Assembly (NCBI RefSeq): GCF_900107545.1
Contig: NZ_FNQZ01000004.1
Location: forward strand, 62,001 to 126,000
DNA: 64,000 nt
Reading direction: 5' to 3'
Origin: Pseudobutyrivibrio sp. ACV-2
GTDB lineage: Bacteria; Bacillota; Clostridia; Lachnospirales; Lachnospiraceae
In this document: positions 1-9,384 of the stretch, one piece after another
Position numbering within the stretch: the first letter of the stretch is position 1
Layout of the letters: every line of letters starts with the position of its first letter
Notes under the pieces: model-generated
Seen by the model: only the letters and a program-made list of their open reading frames with translations
What the model was told of the DNA's origin: nothing
Database searches by the model: none
Translations under genes and position numbers: made by a program

Positions 1-1
1 A

Positions 2-79
2 GAGTATTGCAGAGGCCTCAAGTCAGTGTATTATCTGAAGGATGAAAGTGTCAATGTTCTTACTATTCAGTGGAATTAA
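2..79 (+). CDS. 3' end of an unidentified gene cut by the window start
   Basis: Twenty-five codons read open from base 2 to a TAA at 77-79; the other two forward frames close earlier or look non-coding. The visible tail reads EYCRGLKSVYYLKDESVNVL and then IQWN. It is too short to name. Its codon use is like that of the downstream genes. An imperfect palindrome at 119-143 separates it from the degV promoter. Confidence 0.45.
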   Translation, partial: EYCRGLKSVYYLKDESVNVLTIQWN

Positions 80-118
80 AGGGGATTCTTGGAATGATGG
101 ACATATGAGAATAAATAC

Positions 119-143
119 ACATGTAGTTTTAAAAACCACATGT
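119..143. terminator. Imperfect palindrome after the first gene
   Basis: ACATGTAGTTTT is followed directly by AAAAACCACATGT, giving a stem of about 11 bp. There is no clear U-run, so this is either a weak terminator of the upstream gene or an operator-like palindrome ahead of the degV promoter. Confidence 0.3.
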
Positions 144-160
144 TGAATTAATAAAAACTA

Positions 161-189
161 TTTACGTGGAAATACCCTAGTGCTATAAT
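161..189 (+). promoter_or_regulatory. Sigma-A-type promoter for degV-folC
   Basis: TTTACG (161-166) and a perfect TATAAT (184-189) are 17 bp apart. Transcription would start near 196, giving a leader of about 25 nt before the degV start at 221. Confidence 0.55.
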
Positions 190-220
190 CTCTGTTGAAG
201 AAGATTATCGGAGGATTACC

Positions 221-1057
221 ATGTACAAAATTATTTTAGATAGCTGTGGGGAGCTTACAGAAGAGATGAAGGCAGATGGACGTTTTGTAAACGTTCCACT
301 TACTCTAGAAATTGACGGCGAGCATATTATTGATGACGAGACCTTTGACCAGGCTGACTTTATTAAAAAAGTTAAAGAAAGCCCAAATGCTCCTAAATCA
401 GCATGTCCATCACCTCATGCATATATGGCGGAAATGGAGTGCGACGCAGATAATATCTACGTGGTTACATTATCAGGAGAGCTTTCAGGCTCATATAATA
501 GCGCATGCCTTGGCAAGGATCTTTACGAGGAAGAGGATACCTCAAAAAATATCCATGTTTTCAATTCTAAGTCAGCATCCATCGGTGAAACTCTGATCGC
601 CATGAAAATAGCTGAGTGTGAAGAAGCTGGCATGTCATTTGAGCAGGTTATTGAGGCTGTAGATGCCTATATCGAAAACCAGCATACATTCTTTGTACTT
701 GAGACACTTGAGACCTTCAGAAAATCCGGTCGTCTTTCAGGACTTAAGGCTGCCATTGCAGAAACACTTAATATCAAGGTTGTAATGGGTTCTACAGATA
801 CAGGATATATTCAGCAGCTTGCAAAGGGACGCGGCATGGCCCAGACAGTCGACAAGATGACAAAGTGCGTCATGGATGTTACCACGGGTTGTGAAGATAA
901 AATTTTGGCAATTTCTCATTGCAACTGCCCAGAACGTGCTCTATCATTAAAGAAAAAAATGGAGTCGTTGGCCAATTTTAAGGACATCTTTATTGTGGAC
1001 ATGAGAGGCGTCAGCACTATGTACGCAAATGATGGTGGAGTTATTTTGGTCGTATAA
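221..1057 (+). CDS. DegV family fatty-acid-binding protein
   Basis: This 278-residue protein has the normal full length of the DegV family. SGELSGSYNSA at about residues 85-95 matches the family's SGLSGTYxSA loop, and TLETFRKSGRLSG at about 162-173 matches the second conserved motif. DegV-type proteins (FakB in staphylococci) bind a fatty acid and present it to the kinase FakA for phospholipid synthesis; no FakA is visible here. A good ribosome site (cggagg) lies 7 bp before the ATG. The gene begins an operon with folC six bases downstream. Which lipid it binds cannot be told. Confidence 0.85.
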   Translation: MYKIILDSCGELTEEMKADGRFVNVPLTLEIDGEHIIDDETFDQADFIKKVKESPNAPKSACPSPHAYMAEMECDADNIYVVTLSGELSGSYNSACLGKDLYEEEDTSKNIHVFNSKSASIGETLIAMKIAECEEAGMSFEQVIEAVDAYIENQHTFFVLETLETFRKSGRLSGLKAAIAETLNIKVVMGSTDTGYIQQLAKGRGMAQTVDKMTKCVMDVTTGCEDKILAISHCNCPERALSLKKKMESLANFKDIFIVDMRGVSTMYANDGGVILVV

Positions 1058-1063
1058 TTAACT

Positions 1064-2266
1064 ATGACATATGATCAGGTAGTAAATACAATTGATAATA
1101 AACGCCGTTTTGGTAAGGCTTGTGGGCGAGATGTTACAAAAGAATTTATGGAGGTCCTAGGACATCCTGAGCTTGGAAAACATATTATTCACATAGCTGG
1201 TACCAATGGCAAAGGATCAGTAGCAGCTTTTGTGAGTAGTATCTTGCAGGCTGCTTCTTTTTCGTCTAAAACGTCCTTTAAGGTAGGACTTTTTACATCA
1301 CCACATCTAATCGATTACACTGAGCGCATCCAGGTGGATGGCAAGCAAATCTCAAGAGAAGATGTGAGAAGACTTGGGGAAATGCTTCTTTCAATGAATC
1401 TTGAGCTTGAAGCTACCATGTTTGACTACTGGCTTGCTATGGCACTTTTATATTTCAAGGAGCAGGAAGTAGACTATATAGTTCTTGAGACTGGCCTTGG
1501 TGGTGCAAAGGATTCTACTAATGGATTAAGCCAGGTTCCTAAGGTCTGTGCCATTACATCTATAGGCTTAGAGCACACCCAGTATCTTGGGGATACACTT
1601 GAAGCTATAGCAGGAGAAAAAGCCGGGATTATAAAGGCGAATATTCCTGTTGTAATAGGACAGATGGATAACGAGGCTGCAGCAGTAATTGAGACCCGTG
1701 CTAAGGACTTAGGTTGTGCACTTACCAAAGCGGACGAGGTGGATAAGTCACTTAAACTTGGTCTGTTTGGTGAATATCAACGGAAAAATGCTGCAGTTGC
1801 GGTGGAAATCATCAAGAGTCTGAGCCTTACTGTGGATAATCAGACGATAGAAAAAGGACTTGCAAATGCAGTCTGGCCAGGAAGAATGCAAATCATTAAC
1901 GAGGCGCCTTTTGTTATGGTAGATGGTGCCCACAATCCCGCTGGAGTAAGAGCATTGTATGAAAGTTTGGTGTCCGAATTTCCATCAGAGAGATTTTCAT
2001 TTATAATGGCAGTGATGGCAGATAAAAATTATGCCGAGATGGCTGATATTATAAAGCTTGTAGCAAAGCGCATTTATACAGTGACCGTTGATTCTGATAG
2101 GGCACTTCAGGCCAAGGAACTTGCAGAGGTTTTGCTGGATAAGGGAATCGATGCAACAGCCTGTCAGTCCTATGAAGCTGCCATAAATCAGGCATATAGT
2201 TATGAAGAAAAAATAATAGTATTTGGTTCGTTATATTTCATTGGGGAGATTTTGAAAAATGATTAA
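1064..2266 (+). CDS. folC: Folylpolyglutamate synthase / dihydrofolate synthase
   Basis: The 400-residue Mur-ligase-type enzyme adds glutamate to folates, and often also makes dihydrofolate from dihydropteroate. The ATP-binding loop GTNGKGS is at residues 46-52, followed by SPHL and the family's glycine-rich segment in the form ETGLGGAKDSTN. DGAHNPAG near residue 285 marks the C-terminal ligase domain. The start follows degV by six bases with no strong ribosome site, so coupling to degV is likely. The stop overlaps the next start by eight bases. Whether it has both activities cannot be decided from sequence. Confidence 0.9.
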   Translation: MTYDQVVNTIDNKRRFGKACGRDVTKEFMEVLGHPELGKHIIHIAGTNGKGSVAAFVSSILQAASFSSKTSFKVGLFTSPHLIDYTERIQVDGKQISREDVRRLGEMLLSMNLELEATMFDYWLAMALLYFKEQEVDYIVLETGLGGAKDSTNGLSQVPKVCAITSIGLEHTQYLGDTLEAIAGEKAGIIKANIPVVIGQMDNEAAAVIETRAKDLGCALTKADEVDKSLKLGLFGEYQRKNAAVAVEIIKSLSLTVDNQTIEKGLANAVWPGRMQIINEAPFVMVDGAHNPAGVRALYESLVSEFPSERFSFIMAVMADKNYAEMADIIKLVAKRIYTVTVDSDRALQAKELAEVLLDKGIDATACQSYEAAINQAYSYEEKIIVFGSLYFIGEILKND

Positions 2267-2738
2267 GACCAGACAGGAAGCATGTGCTATCCTTGGACTT
2301 TCTGCTTATGCAGATGAAGCTCAAATAAAAATGGCATATAAGGATTTGGTGAAGAAATGTCACCCCGATGTGACGGGAAGTCACGATTTCACTCAGTATA
2401 ATCACATCACTGAGGCCTATCAGTTTTTGTTAGAGGAGTCTAGGGGAGAGGCACTTGTCCATAGCAAAGTTATGGGTAAATCGACCCAAAGATACGCTTC
2501 CAGTAAGGCAGATTATGCCTCTTTTCAGAAGAAGGTGGACCGACAGAGAGCTAAAAAGAAGGCTGAATTTGAACAGAAACAAAAGGACTTTGCCGCCTAC
2601 TATGAAAAGCAGGAGGCGGATTATAAACGCGCCATGGACGCCATAGAGGCCATCAGAGTGGCGAGAGCCATTGAAAGTATGGTCTGGGCTAATGGCTTAG
2701 AGAAAGAAAATAAGGAAAATGATAGGAAAAAAGACTAA
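2259..2738 (+). CDS. J-domain protein
   Basis: A J-domain fills the first 65 or so residues, with the diagnostic HPD at residues 35-37 inside KKCHPDV. J-domains stimulate the ATPase of Hsp70 (DnaK). The rest, about residues 80-150, is highly charged and probably one long helix or coiled coil, with no zinc-finger or C-terminal substrate domain. It is therefore a short type III J-protein, not DnaJ itself. It overlaps folC by 8 bp and the following MATE gene by 20 bp, so the four genes look translationally coupled. Its client is unknown. Confidence 0.8.
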   Translation: MIKTRQEACAILGLSAYADEAQIKMAYKDLVKKCHPDVTGSHDFTQYNHITEAYQFLLEESRGEALVHSKVMGKSTQRYASSKADYASFQKKVDRQRAKKKAEFEQKQKDFAAYYEKQEADYKRAMDAIEAIRVARAIESMVWANGLEKENKENDRKKD

Positions 2739-4050
2739 GGATAGTGTATTTTGGAGTGTTGTAGTTGTTGCTATTCCTACTATGCTGGAGCAGATTTTGT
2801 CTGTGCTCATGCAATATGTGGATACCGCCATGGTAGGCCACCTGGGAGCAAAAGCTACGGCTGCAGTATCTACATCCACCACCATCACCTGGCTTATTGG
2901 CAGTATGCCATATGCCTTTGGTGTGGCCGCCATGACGCTTATCGCTCAAGCTATAGGTGCTGGTGAAGAGGACAAAATAAAACATATCGCAAAGCAAAGC
3001 TTGTTATTTGCGATTGGAGTAGGTGCTGTTATAGAGGTGATTTGCCTTGTTATTTCACCATTTGTAGCTACCTGGATGGGAGCTGAGGAAGCTATCAGAC
3101 CAGCGGCGACCAGATATTTCTTCTGGATTTCAGTGCCGATTATTTTAAAATCCATTCAGTATATTTTGGCATCGGCTATTAGAGCCACTAAAGACACCAA
3201 GACACCTATGATTATTAGTATTCTGATAAATGGTGTTAACCTGATTTTAGACTATATATTCATCTATATTTTTAAAATGGGTGTGGATGGTGCTGCATTT
3301 GCCACATGTATATCTGCGGCACTTGGTGGAATACTTACACTGTTTGTATTCTTCAAGAATCCATATCTCTCATTTAAGGGCAGCCTATTTGAGGCTGATA
3401 AAGAGGTTACAGCCAGAATGTGGAAGTTGTCTTTGCCTGTGCTTTTGATTAATGTGGCTTCTACATCTGGTTATGTAGTGTTTGCAGGTCTTGTTTCACA
3501 CATGGGAACAATTATTTTCGCAGCACACAGCATTGCTGTTGGAGCGGAAGAACTGTTTTATATTGGTGGCTATGGTTTTAAATCTGCAGCCACTACTATG
3601 GTTGGAATATCCTTTGGTGAAAGAAACTACGACAAATACCGCAAGGTATGCATCAGCAGTATAGCCTGTACACTGGGAGTAATGATACTCAGCGGTGTGC
3701 TGCTATTTATATTTGCTCGACCACTGATGGGATTTTTCACCACAGATGCTGAGGTTATAGAGCTTGGTACCACAGTGTTAAAGATGGTAGCTTTCAATGA
3801 ACCATTCTTTGGACTTTACGTAATATCCGAAGGTATCTACTATGGACTTGGCCGAACCAAATATCCATTCGTAATCGAAAGCGTAGGGATGTGGGCAGTG
3901 CGTATCTTATCCACCTATATTGGAATTCATTTCTTTGGAATGGGACTCATTTACGTTTGGTGCTGTATGATAGCAGATAACGTATTAAAGGCTTTATTCC
4001 TTACTGCGCCGGTGCGTGGCCTCTGGAAAAAATCTATAGAAAAAGCTTAA
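2719..4050 (+). CDS. MATE family efflux transporter
   Basis: The 443-residue polytopic protein has about twelve predicted membrane helices in two related halves, each opening with the MATE pattern (IPTMLEQILSVLMQYVDTAMVGHLG and a similar start near residue 230). MATE proteins export cationic drugs or metabolites using Na+ or H+ gradients. It overlaps the J-domain gene by 20 bp and ends the degV operon at a strong terminator. The substrate is unknown. A second, unlinked MATE gene lies near 52.2 kb. Confidence 0.88.
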   Translation: MIGKKTKDSVFWSVVVVAIPTMLEQILSVLMQYVDTAMVGHLGAKATAAVSTSTTITWLIGSMPYAFGVAAMTLIAQAIGAGEEDKIKHIAKQSLLFAIGVGAVIEVICLVISPFVATWMGAEEAIRPAATRYFFWISVPIILKSIQYILASAIRATKDTKTPMIISILINGVNLILDYIFIYIFKMGVDGAAFATCISAALGGILTLFVFFKNPYLSFKGSLFEADKEVTARMWKLSLPVLLINVASTSGYVVFAGLVSHMGTIIFAAHSIAVGAEELFYIGGYGFKSAATTMVGISFGERNYDKYRKVCISSIACTLGVMILSGVLLFIFARPLMGFFTTDAEVIELGTTVLKMVAFNEPFFGLYVISEGIYYGLGRTKYPFVIESVGMWAVRILSTYIGIHFFGMGLIYVWCCMIADNVLKALFLTAPVRGLWKKSIEKA

Positions 4051-4052
4051 AT

Positions 4053-4146
4053 AAAAACACTTGCAATATCTCTTAGTATTTTCAATGAGCATAGGCGTGA
4101 CCGATATTGAAAATACTTTACTTAGAGATATGCAAGTGTTTTTTTA
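4053..4146. terminator. Very long bidirectional terminator
   Basis: Arms of about 33 and 37 bases (4055-4086 and 4105-4141) pair almost throughout, with a few bulges. They are flanked by A-runs on the left and a T-run on the right, so the hairpin can stop transcription from both convergent genes (MATE on the plus strand, the chemotaxis receptor on the minus strand). The stem is far longer than a usual intrinsic terminator. Confidence 0.8.
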
Positions 4147-4168
4147 TAGAGTGAATTGATTTTTTCCT

Positions 4169-5956
4169 TTATTTACTCCAAAACGCTTGGCCTTCAGGCG
4201 TATCCTTAGGTGGCAGTTCTACGCGGAAGAACCGTACGTTTTTGGTAAGAATTTCTGCGATTTCCTGTAGTTCCTTAGCCTGGTCTACAACAGCTTCCAT
4301 ATTGGAATCGAGCTGTGCTAGACTGGCACTGGTTTCTTCTGTTGATGCGGCGTTTTCCTGTGAGATACTTGATAGAGAATCTACAGAGCTGAGGATGCTG
4401 TTTTTATCTGCGTTAACAGATTTTACCAGCTCAACAATCTGCTTATTTCCTACCTCTGTTTCCTGAAGGAGTCTAAGCATTTCATCAAAGGATTCGCTCA
4501 TATCTTCAAGGGCTGCAGCTTCGCTTGTGGTGGCATCTTTGATATCTTCAGCCAGCTTTTTATTGGTATCTGAATAATGAGTAATTGTAGCAAGCATTCC
4601 TGTGATTTCACCTGCCAATTGATTAGTTTCTTCAGCCAGGTTTTTGATGTTATCGGCAACAACGGCAAAGCCCTTGCCTGCTTCGCCTGCTCTTGCAGCT
4701 TCGATAGATGCGTTGAGGGCCAAAAGGTTGGTCTGGCTTGAAATATTTATAATTCCTTCTGCAGCCTCTGAAATCTGAGCAACAACATTTGCTGTTTCAC
4801 CAACTGAGCTTGCAACTTCACCGGCGATAGTATCTGTTTTTTGATCCTGTATTTTAATCTGTTCCAATTTTTCTTTTAGTTTAGATGATTCGTCGAAGAC
4901 GAGCTGGCCTTTATCCAGGTTTCCATGTGCAGAATCTAATACATTTTCCACAGAATCTCCGATACTTGCAGTAATCATTGATGTAGTAGATACATCCTGA
5001 GCCATCGCTGTAGCTCCTTCTGCTATATCATAAACAGCAGAGCTGATGTCATTTGTGGTGGCCTGAGATGCTGTGATGTTGTCCTTGGTTTCCTCCGCTT
5101 TAGCATTAACTTCATTGGCTTTGTCGATGATATCTGCCAAGGCATTTCTTAAATCATGCCGCATAGATTCAAGGGATTTACCCATATTTGCAAATTCCGT
5201 GATGATGGTTTTCGGTCGTACCTTTGTTACAAAATCTCCACTAGACATCTTTTCTACAGAAGTTGTGATAGATTTCATATTTTTGCTTATATTAATAAGT
5301 ATATAGATGGTGAATGCAAGTAATGCAATGGAAACGACACCAAAAATTAATACTGAATTAAGGATTGATTTTTTAATGCTCTCGTCTGTATAGGCTTTTT
5401 CCTCAGCTGCAAAGGCGATAACCATTTCGTTCATATCTTTTAGCCAGGCTCTTGCACTTGAAAAACTATTAATCCACGCTTCGGTAGCTTCAGCTGTGGT
5501 TGTGTTGGAGTAATCATTTTTCCAAGCGGTAAATTCTGACATAAAATTATTATAAGAAGTAGAAAAGTTATTACCTGATTCGGCGGTGATACTGTTATAT
5601 AAATAGTCGATGGATCGGGCTACTTCAGCAGCAGCATTTAATTCGGACTCAACCTGCGCTGTTTTTGTAGCAAAATCTGTGTCAAAACCGGCTAACACAT
5701 CAGCAGGTACGTATGCACTATAGGTTATTTTTTGTGTACCGATAAGCTGTGCCTCCACAAAATCTCTGTCAGCAGAAATAACGTTGGAACTTATACCATA
5801 AAGTATGGTGTAATAGTTATTTTCTGCTGTTTCTTCAATTTTGATTGACCTGTAGGCATTATAGATGTTACACGCAATTAAAGCGATTATGAGCGGCAGT
5901 GCAATCATCAGAATTAATGCGTTCAAACTAATTTTGCGATTGTTTTTCTCTTTCAT
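4169..5956 (-). CDS. Methyl-accepting chemotaxis protein
   Basis: This 595-residue receptor has a membrane helix at about 12-32, an extracellular four-helix-type sensor of about 165 residues, a second membrane helix at about 202-224, a HAMP segment, and a long coiled-coil signalling domain. The kinase-control tip is clear in [20 protein letters not shown] and [17 protein letters not shown]. It would control CheA and so flagellar rotation. The ligand is unknown. It is a single gene, pointing away from its neighbours, in keeping with FliD- and FliB-like genes a few kilobases away. Confidence 0.92.
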   Translation of the reverse strand: MKEKNNRKISLNALILMIALPLIIALIACNIYNAYRSIKIEETAENNYYTILYGISSNVISADRDFVEAQLIGTQKITYSAYVPADVLAGFDTDFATKTAQVESELNAAAEVARSIDYLYNSITAESGNNFSTSYNNFMSEFTAWKNDYSNTTTAEATEAWINSFSSARAWLKDMNEMVIAFAAEEKAYTDESIKKSILNSVLIFGVVSIALLAFTIYILINISKNMKSITTSVEKMSSGDFVTKVRPKTIITEFANMGKSLESMRHDLRNALADIIDKANEVNAKAEETKDNITASQATTNDISSAVYDIAEGATAMAQDVSTTSMITASIGDSVENVLDSAHGNLDKGQLVFDESSKLKEKLEQIKIQDQKTDTIAGEVASSVGETANVVAQISEAAEGIINISSQTNLLALNASIEAARAGEAGKGFAVVADNIKNLAEETNQLAGEITGMLATITHYSDTNKKLAEDIKDATTSEAAALEDMSESFDEMLRLLQETEVGNKQIVELVKSVNADKNSILSSVDSLSSISQENAASTEETSASLAQLDSNMEAVVDQAKELQEIAEILTKNVRFFRVELPPKDTPEGQAFWSK

Positions 5957-6188
5957 ATGAAATCTCCTTAAAATTATGGCGGATGAAAAAAGAAAATTGC
6001 TTTATGTTACATTTTGTTTAAATAGTCTACATTAAAATTTTGATAAAATGCAAAAATACACTAAAAAAACATACAAATATCCAAAAAAATAGTAATTTAC
6101 AGAGATATATAATGGTATGCTAGACAATAGTATACGATGAAACAATATAGAATAAAGTTATATAAATGATGATGATTACATATATGGG
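5957..6188. other. AT-rich divergent spacer
   Basis: This AT-rich spacer lies between the chemotaxis receptor (minus strand) and the 120-residue gene (plus strand). It must hold the receptor promoter, but no convincing -35/-10 pair stands out on the minus strand. I see no gene or repeat in it. Confidence 0.4.
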
Positions 6189-6218
6189 TTGACATATAAT
6201 GGAAGAGCGTGCTAAACT
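6189..6218 (+). promoter_or_regulatory. Promoter of the 120-residue gene
   Basis: A consensus TTGACA (6189-6194) is 18 bp from TAAACT (6213-6218). The leader would be about 45 nt, with GAGAGG ahead of the ATG at 6269. Confidence 0.55.
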
Positions 6219-6268
6219 AACATCGTTTTTGAAAGAAAATTTGTTGTCGATGTTTTGAGAGGTATTTT

Positions 6269-6631
6269 ATGGAACTTACAACACTTAATAAAGAATACAA
6301 ATTATTACGCGAAGAGAGCGAAGAGAAATTCGTAAAGATGAGCTTAATTGAGCCTCATATTAATTTCGTTGAAGAATACTGGATTACTTCAGATCATACT
6401 CTTGGAAACACAAGATCATATTTTGATTCTTATGAGATGGGACTTGAATATGCATTAGATAGAGTAGATTACAGAATGAGTCTTAATGCTGATGGCCAAA
6501 AGCCATTTATTATTTTTGTAAACGGTAAAGCGGTTAACGCCAAGGGCCAGCTTGAAAGCTTCCTCAATGGAGATTTCAAGATTGAAGCTGTAAATATAGA
6601 AGAGAGCAACGTCAAGAAGCTGTATTCTTAA
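6269..6631 (+). CDS. Hypothetical protein, 120 residues
   Basis: I do not recognise this protein. It is soluble, with no signal peptide or membrane helix. A charged N-terminal helix is followed by aromatic segments (FVEEYWITSDHTLG, SYFDSYEMGLEYALDRVDY) and a short beta-like stretch (PFIIFVNGKAV). It has its own consensus promoter, a ribosome site (gagagg) and its own terminator, so it is a real single-gene unit. The compact size would suit a small regulatory or binding protein, but nothing shows a function. Confidence 0.7.
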   Translation: MELTTLNKEYKLLREESEEKFVKMSLIEPHINFVEEYWITSDHTLGNTRSYFDSYEMGLEYALDRVDYRMSLNADGQKPFIIFVNGKAVNAKGQLESFLNGDFKIEAVNIEESNVKKLYS

Positions 6632-6646
6632 TTGCAAATTTGTGCA

Positions 6647-6694
6647 CAGAGCTCCAGTGCTTAGATGAAGTCTAGGTACTGGGGCTTTTTTATT
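6647..6694 (+). terminator. Intrinsic terminator of the 120-residue gene
   Basis: AGCTCCAGTGCTTAGA and TCTAGGTACTGGGGCT pair around a short loop, followed by a run of Ts. Confidence 0.8.
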
Positions 6695-6781
6695 TAATGA
6701 GTATCTATAAATAGAAAAAGACGGTTCATGACCGCCTTACTATTTACTACTATATTAATTATCGAAAATTTTATTTAACAC

Positions 6782-6813
6782 AAAAAAAGAAGCCATCCAA
6801 ATGAATGACTTCT
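6782..6813 (-). terminator. Terminator of the first tRNA-Gly gene
   Basis: Read on the minus strand, GAAGTCAT and ATGGCTTC form an eight-pair stem followed by seven Ts, about 10 nt after the tRNA 3' end. Confidence 0.7.
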
Positions 6814-6823
6814 CAAATTCAAG

Positions 6824-6896
6824 AGCGCGAAACGGGACTCGAACCCGCGGCCTCCACCTTGGCAAGGTGGCGCTCCACCAACTGAGCCATTCGCGC
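6824..6896 (-). tRNA. tRNA-Gly (anticodon GCC), copy 1
   Basis: On the minus strand a 73-nt cloverleaf folds with acceptor arms GCGCGAA and TTCGCGC, an anticodon stem CCACC/GGTGG around TTGCCAA, and GGTTCGAGTCC in the T arm. The GCC anticodon reads glycine GGC/GGU codons. CCA is not encoded. It has its own promoter upstream (6900-6960) and terminator. A second, inverted copy with nearly the same promoter is at 11310-11382. Confidence 0.95.
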
Positions 6897-6899
6897 ATT

Positions 6900-6986
6900 T
6901 CTTATGTGTTCCTCGGAACAATGTATAATATATAGGAATTACAGCCATAAGTCAAGCAAAAATAAAAAGTTGCAAAGCTTTAAGAA
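6900..6986 (-). promoter_or_regulatory. tRNA-Gly promoter, inverted duplicate of the one at 11220-11309
   Basis: On the minus strand TTGACT precedes TATATTATA-type -10 sequences, then a GC-rich GTTCCGAGGAAC palindrome (about 6907-6919) lies just before the tRNA. The same order and nearly the same bases, from AAAGCTTTGCAAC down to the tRNA, recur on the plus strand before the second tRNA-Gly. The two promoters are therefore a recent duplication in opposite orientation. Confidence 0.75.
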
Positions 6987-7102
6987 ATGCGCGAGATTGT
7001 CTGAAAATTCTAATGGCTGGTTGTTACATTAATAAATGATTATAATAGAACATGATAAATGTGCATGGCACGTCAAAACGAACTTGAGTGAGGAGAAAAT
7101 AG

Positions 7103-8038
7103 ATGAAAAAACGAACTGTAACTTTTTTATTATCTATGATGGTGGCAGCTAGTGTGGTTGCTTGTGGAGAAACTGATACAAAGCAGACTTCTACTGGGGA
7201 GTCTCAAGTAGTTACTGAAGAAACAGAAACTAATAATGATGCTCCGATTGAGACTGCAACAGAACAATTAACAGATGAAGAGAAAGGTCAGATTTTAGCT
7301 GATTACCCAACAGGCTTAGAAAAGCTTGCGGACAAGACCTTTGATATGAAGGCAGGATATAAAGCTTCTGAGGGGCTTTATGATAAAATTGATGGTCCAA
7401 GCGGGACGCTATATTGGCAGTATCCATTAAATACAGATAACCTTGTGGTTGCAAAATACGATAGCGATGAAAATGCTTTGACATTCGAGTCTATAGGTGT
7501 AGATGAAGCTGGTAAAGCTGTGGTCACAAGTGATGTGGTTTTAGAAGATTTCCTTGGAATATCTGACGACACTAAAGTTTTATTTTCGGGCCTTAATACT
7601 ACATCAGGACAGAATCTAATAATGGTCGAGTACAGGGATGTTGCATACACTTATGCAGATGGTGTGACCTACAATATCGCATTAATCCAGATAGGAGATG
7701 ATGGTAGCCTTACAAAAGTTTTTGACGATGGACTCTGTGGCTCTGGTGATGAGGACATTACTGCCGATTTGAGAGCAGGTTTTAATAAGGCCATAGCAAG
7801 GGATTACTCAAAGGATACATTTGAAGATGCTTTTTACAATGGTAATTTGTTGATCGAACAGGAAAATATGCCAGTGGCTGCCAGTATAGAATTCAAGTCA
7901 GAATCTGCAAAGCTTGCTGATGATGGTGATTGGGAAGGTGCCAGCGGTATTTCATCAAAGCTTTATGAAAATCCAGATGCCGATGTAGAACCATTTGATT
8001 GGGGTACAGGCAAATTCGTCGCAGATAGTTATAAGTAA
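7103..8038 (+). CDS. Secreted lipoprotein of unknown function
   Basis: The 311-residue precursor begins with a charged n-region, a hydrophobic stretch and the lipobox SVVACG, so cysteine about 21 should be lipidated on the outer face of the membrane. A Thr/Glu-rich linker (about 25-60) leads to a folded domain with mixed aromatic and acidic beta segments. I do not recognise the domain. A good ribosome site (gaggag) precedes the ATG and a TATAAT is at 7041-7046. It is followed 14 bp later by the ProX-like gene, so the pair may be co-transcribed. Confidence 0.8.
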   Translation: MKKRTVTFLLSMMVAASVVACGETDTKQTSTGESQVVTEETETNNDAPIETATEQLTDEEKGQILADYPTGLEKLADKTFDMKAGYKASEGLYDKIDGPSGTLYWQYPLNTDNLVVAKYDSDENALTFESIGVDEAGKAVVTSDVVLEDFLGISDDTKVLFSGLNTTSGQNLIMVEYRDVAYTYADGVTYNIALIQIGDDGSLTKVFDDGLCGSGDEDITADLRAGFNKAIARDYSKDTFEDAFYNGNLLIEQENMPVAASIEFKSESAKLADDGDWEGASGISSKLYENPDADVEPFDWGTGKFVADSYK

Positions 8039-8052
8039 GATGAGGTATAAAA

Positions 8053-8598
8053 ATGACATTATATAGTGGCAGACCTGGAACCGCAGAAGGTAGACTGGAA
8101 AAGGAAATACGTACATACGATTATTTGGATGAGCTAAAAATCCCATATGAGAGAGTAGATCACGAGGCCGCAGAAACAATGGAGGCCTGCAAGGCGGCGG
8201 ATGATTCCCTCGGTGTTGAGATGTGCAAAAATCTCATGCTTTGCAACAGACAGAAAACTGCATTTTACATGCTCTTAATGCCTGGCGATAAAAAGTTTAA
8301 AACAAAGGAATTATCAGCACAGATTAATTCAGCCAGACTGTCATTTGCTGATGGGGAAGATATGGTTAAATATCTGGACATTATACCTGGCTCACTAAGC
8401 ATTATGGGGCTGATAAATGACAAAAATAACGACGTTAAGCTTCTGATTGATGAGGATGTTTTAAAGGCTGAATACATCGGCTGTCATCCATGTGTGAATA
8501 CATCAAGCCTTAAGATTTTAACATCAGATATAGTGGAAAAGTTTATACCATCAACAGGACACGATTTTACAACAGTGCATTTAGTTGGGGAAGATTAG
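8053..8598 (+). CDS. Prolyl-tRNA editing (YbaK/ProX-type) deacylase
   Basis: This 181-residue protein matches the free-standing prolyl-tRNA editing domain: an N-terminal helix, the stretch LGVEMCKNLMLCNRQ, the conserved K in KKFKTKELS, the central PGSLSIMGLIND segment and the late GCHPCVNTSSLKI motif that closes the pocket. Such enzymes hydrolyse alanyl- or cysteinyl-tRNA(Pro). The length is normal for the family. Which mischarged tRNA it edits is not shown. Confidence 0.85.
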   Translation: MTLYSGRPGTAEGRLEKEIRTYDYLDELKIPYERVDHEAAETMEACKAADDSLGVEMCKNLMLCNRQKTAFYMLLMPGDKKFKTKELSAQINSARLSFADGEDMVKYLDIIPGSLSIMGLINDKNNDVKLLIDEDVLKAEYIGCHPCVNTSSLKILTSDIVEKFIPSTGHDFTTVHLVGED

Positions 8599-8663
8599 TG
8601 CTTTTATTTTCTTTTTGGCAGTTTTATATTACACTAATCAGGAGAGGCTAAAGGGCAAAGCGT

Positions 8664-9371
8664 ATGCAGCAAATATCCCTGAATGATAATTTCATAAAAG
8701 TCACAGGCGTAGATGTCAAAGGTTCTTATGGAGGCAATCAGGGGTGGTTTGTAGACAGTGCCTTTGGCAATTTATCCAGGCAGGGCTGTGGTGTTATCGC
8801 TGCTGTGGACACTATGCTGTATCTTATAGGTAAAAATGAAGCTGCTATCGAAAGTTATTCGAAGATAGTGCGTGATTTTTGCCATGAGCGTAGACTTTCC
8901 AGGTTGTTTATGAAAGAAATATCAATCCGCAAACACGGTAATAATTCTTTTGCTATTGGAATCATTCCTATTCAGATGTCAGGTTTTATCAACAATAGGA
9001 TGAAGGCCTATGGGATTAAAAAGCGAGTTAAATGGAATGGCATTCATGGACACAAGTACATGTATCAGAAAATGAAAGCTATGATTTCCATGAATAATCC
9101 TGTGATTTGGTCTTTGTACTCGCCTAAGGGGAAGCTTAAACTATATGTAAAGACTGATAAGACGAAAGGCTTTTCGTACGCTGGTCAATCTGTAAATAAT
9201 CATTATGTGACGGCGACTGCCATACTTGAAGGTTATGTGCCAGAACACCCCAGGATGATAGAGATATCCAGTTGGGGCAAGAGATATTATATTGATTATG
9301 ATGAATATTTAAAATACGTTGGCAAATCTTTGATTAGTGGGTATTGCTCTAATATATTTATTGTAAAGTAA
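8664..9371 (+). CDS. C39-like papain-fold cysteine peptidase
   Basis: No signal peptide is visible in these 235 residues. The sequence SRQGCGVIAAVDTMLYL puts a likely nucleophile at Cys42 at the start of a helix. NNHYVTATAIL gives His180, and ISSWGKRYYIDYDEYL after residue 200 fits the third part of a papain-like site. The layout resembles the C39 and related peptidase families, so peptidase or peptide-ligase activity is inferred from motif order only. It sits 13 bp before a transglutaminase-like gene, another papain-fold protein, suggesting a joint role in the envelope. Confidence 0.55.
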   Translation: MQQISLNDNFIKVTGVDVKGSYGGNQGWFVDSAFGNLSRQGCGVIAAVDTMLYLIGKNEAAIESYSKIVRDFCHERRLSRLFMKEISIRKHGNNSFAIGIIPIQMSGFINNRMKAYGIKKRVKWNGIHGHKYMYQKMKAMISMNNPVIWSLYSPKGKLKLYVKTDKTKGFSYAGQSVNNHYVTATAILEGYVPEHPRMIEISSWGKRYYIDYDEYLKYVGKSLISGYCSNIFIVK

Positions 9372-9384
9372 GGGAAAAAATTAT

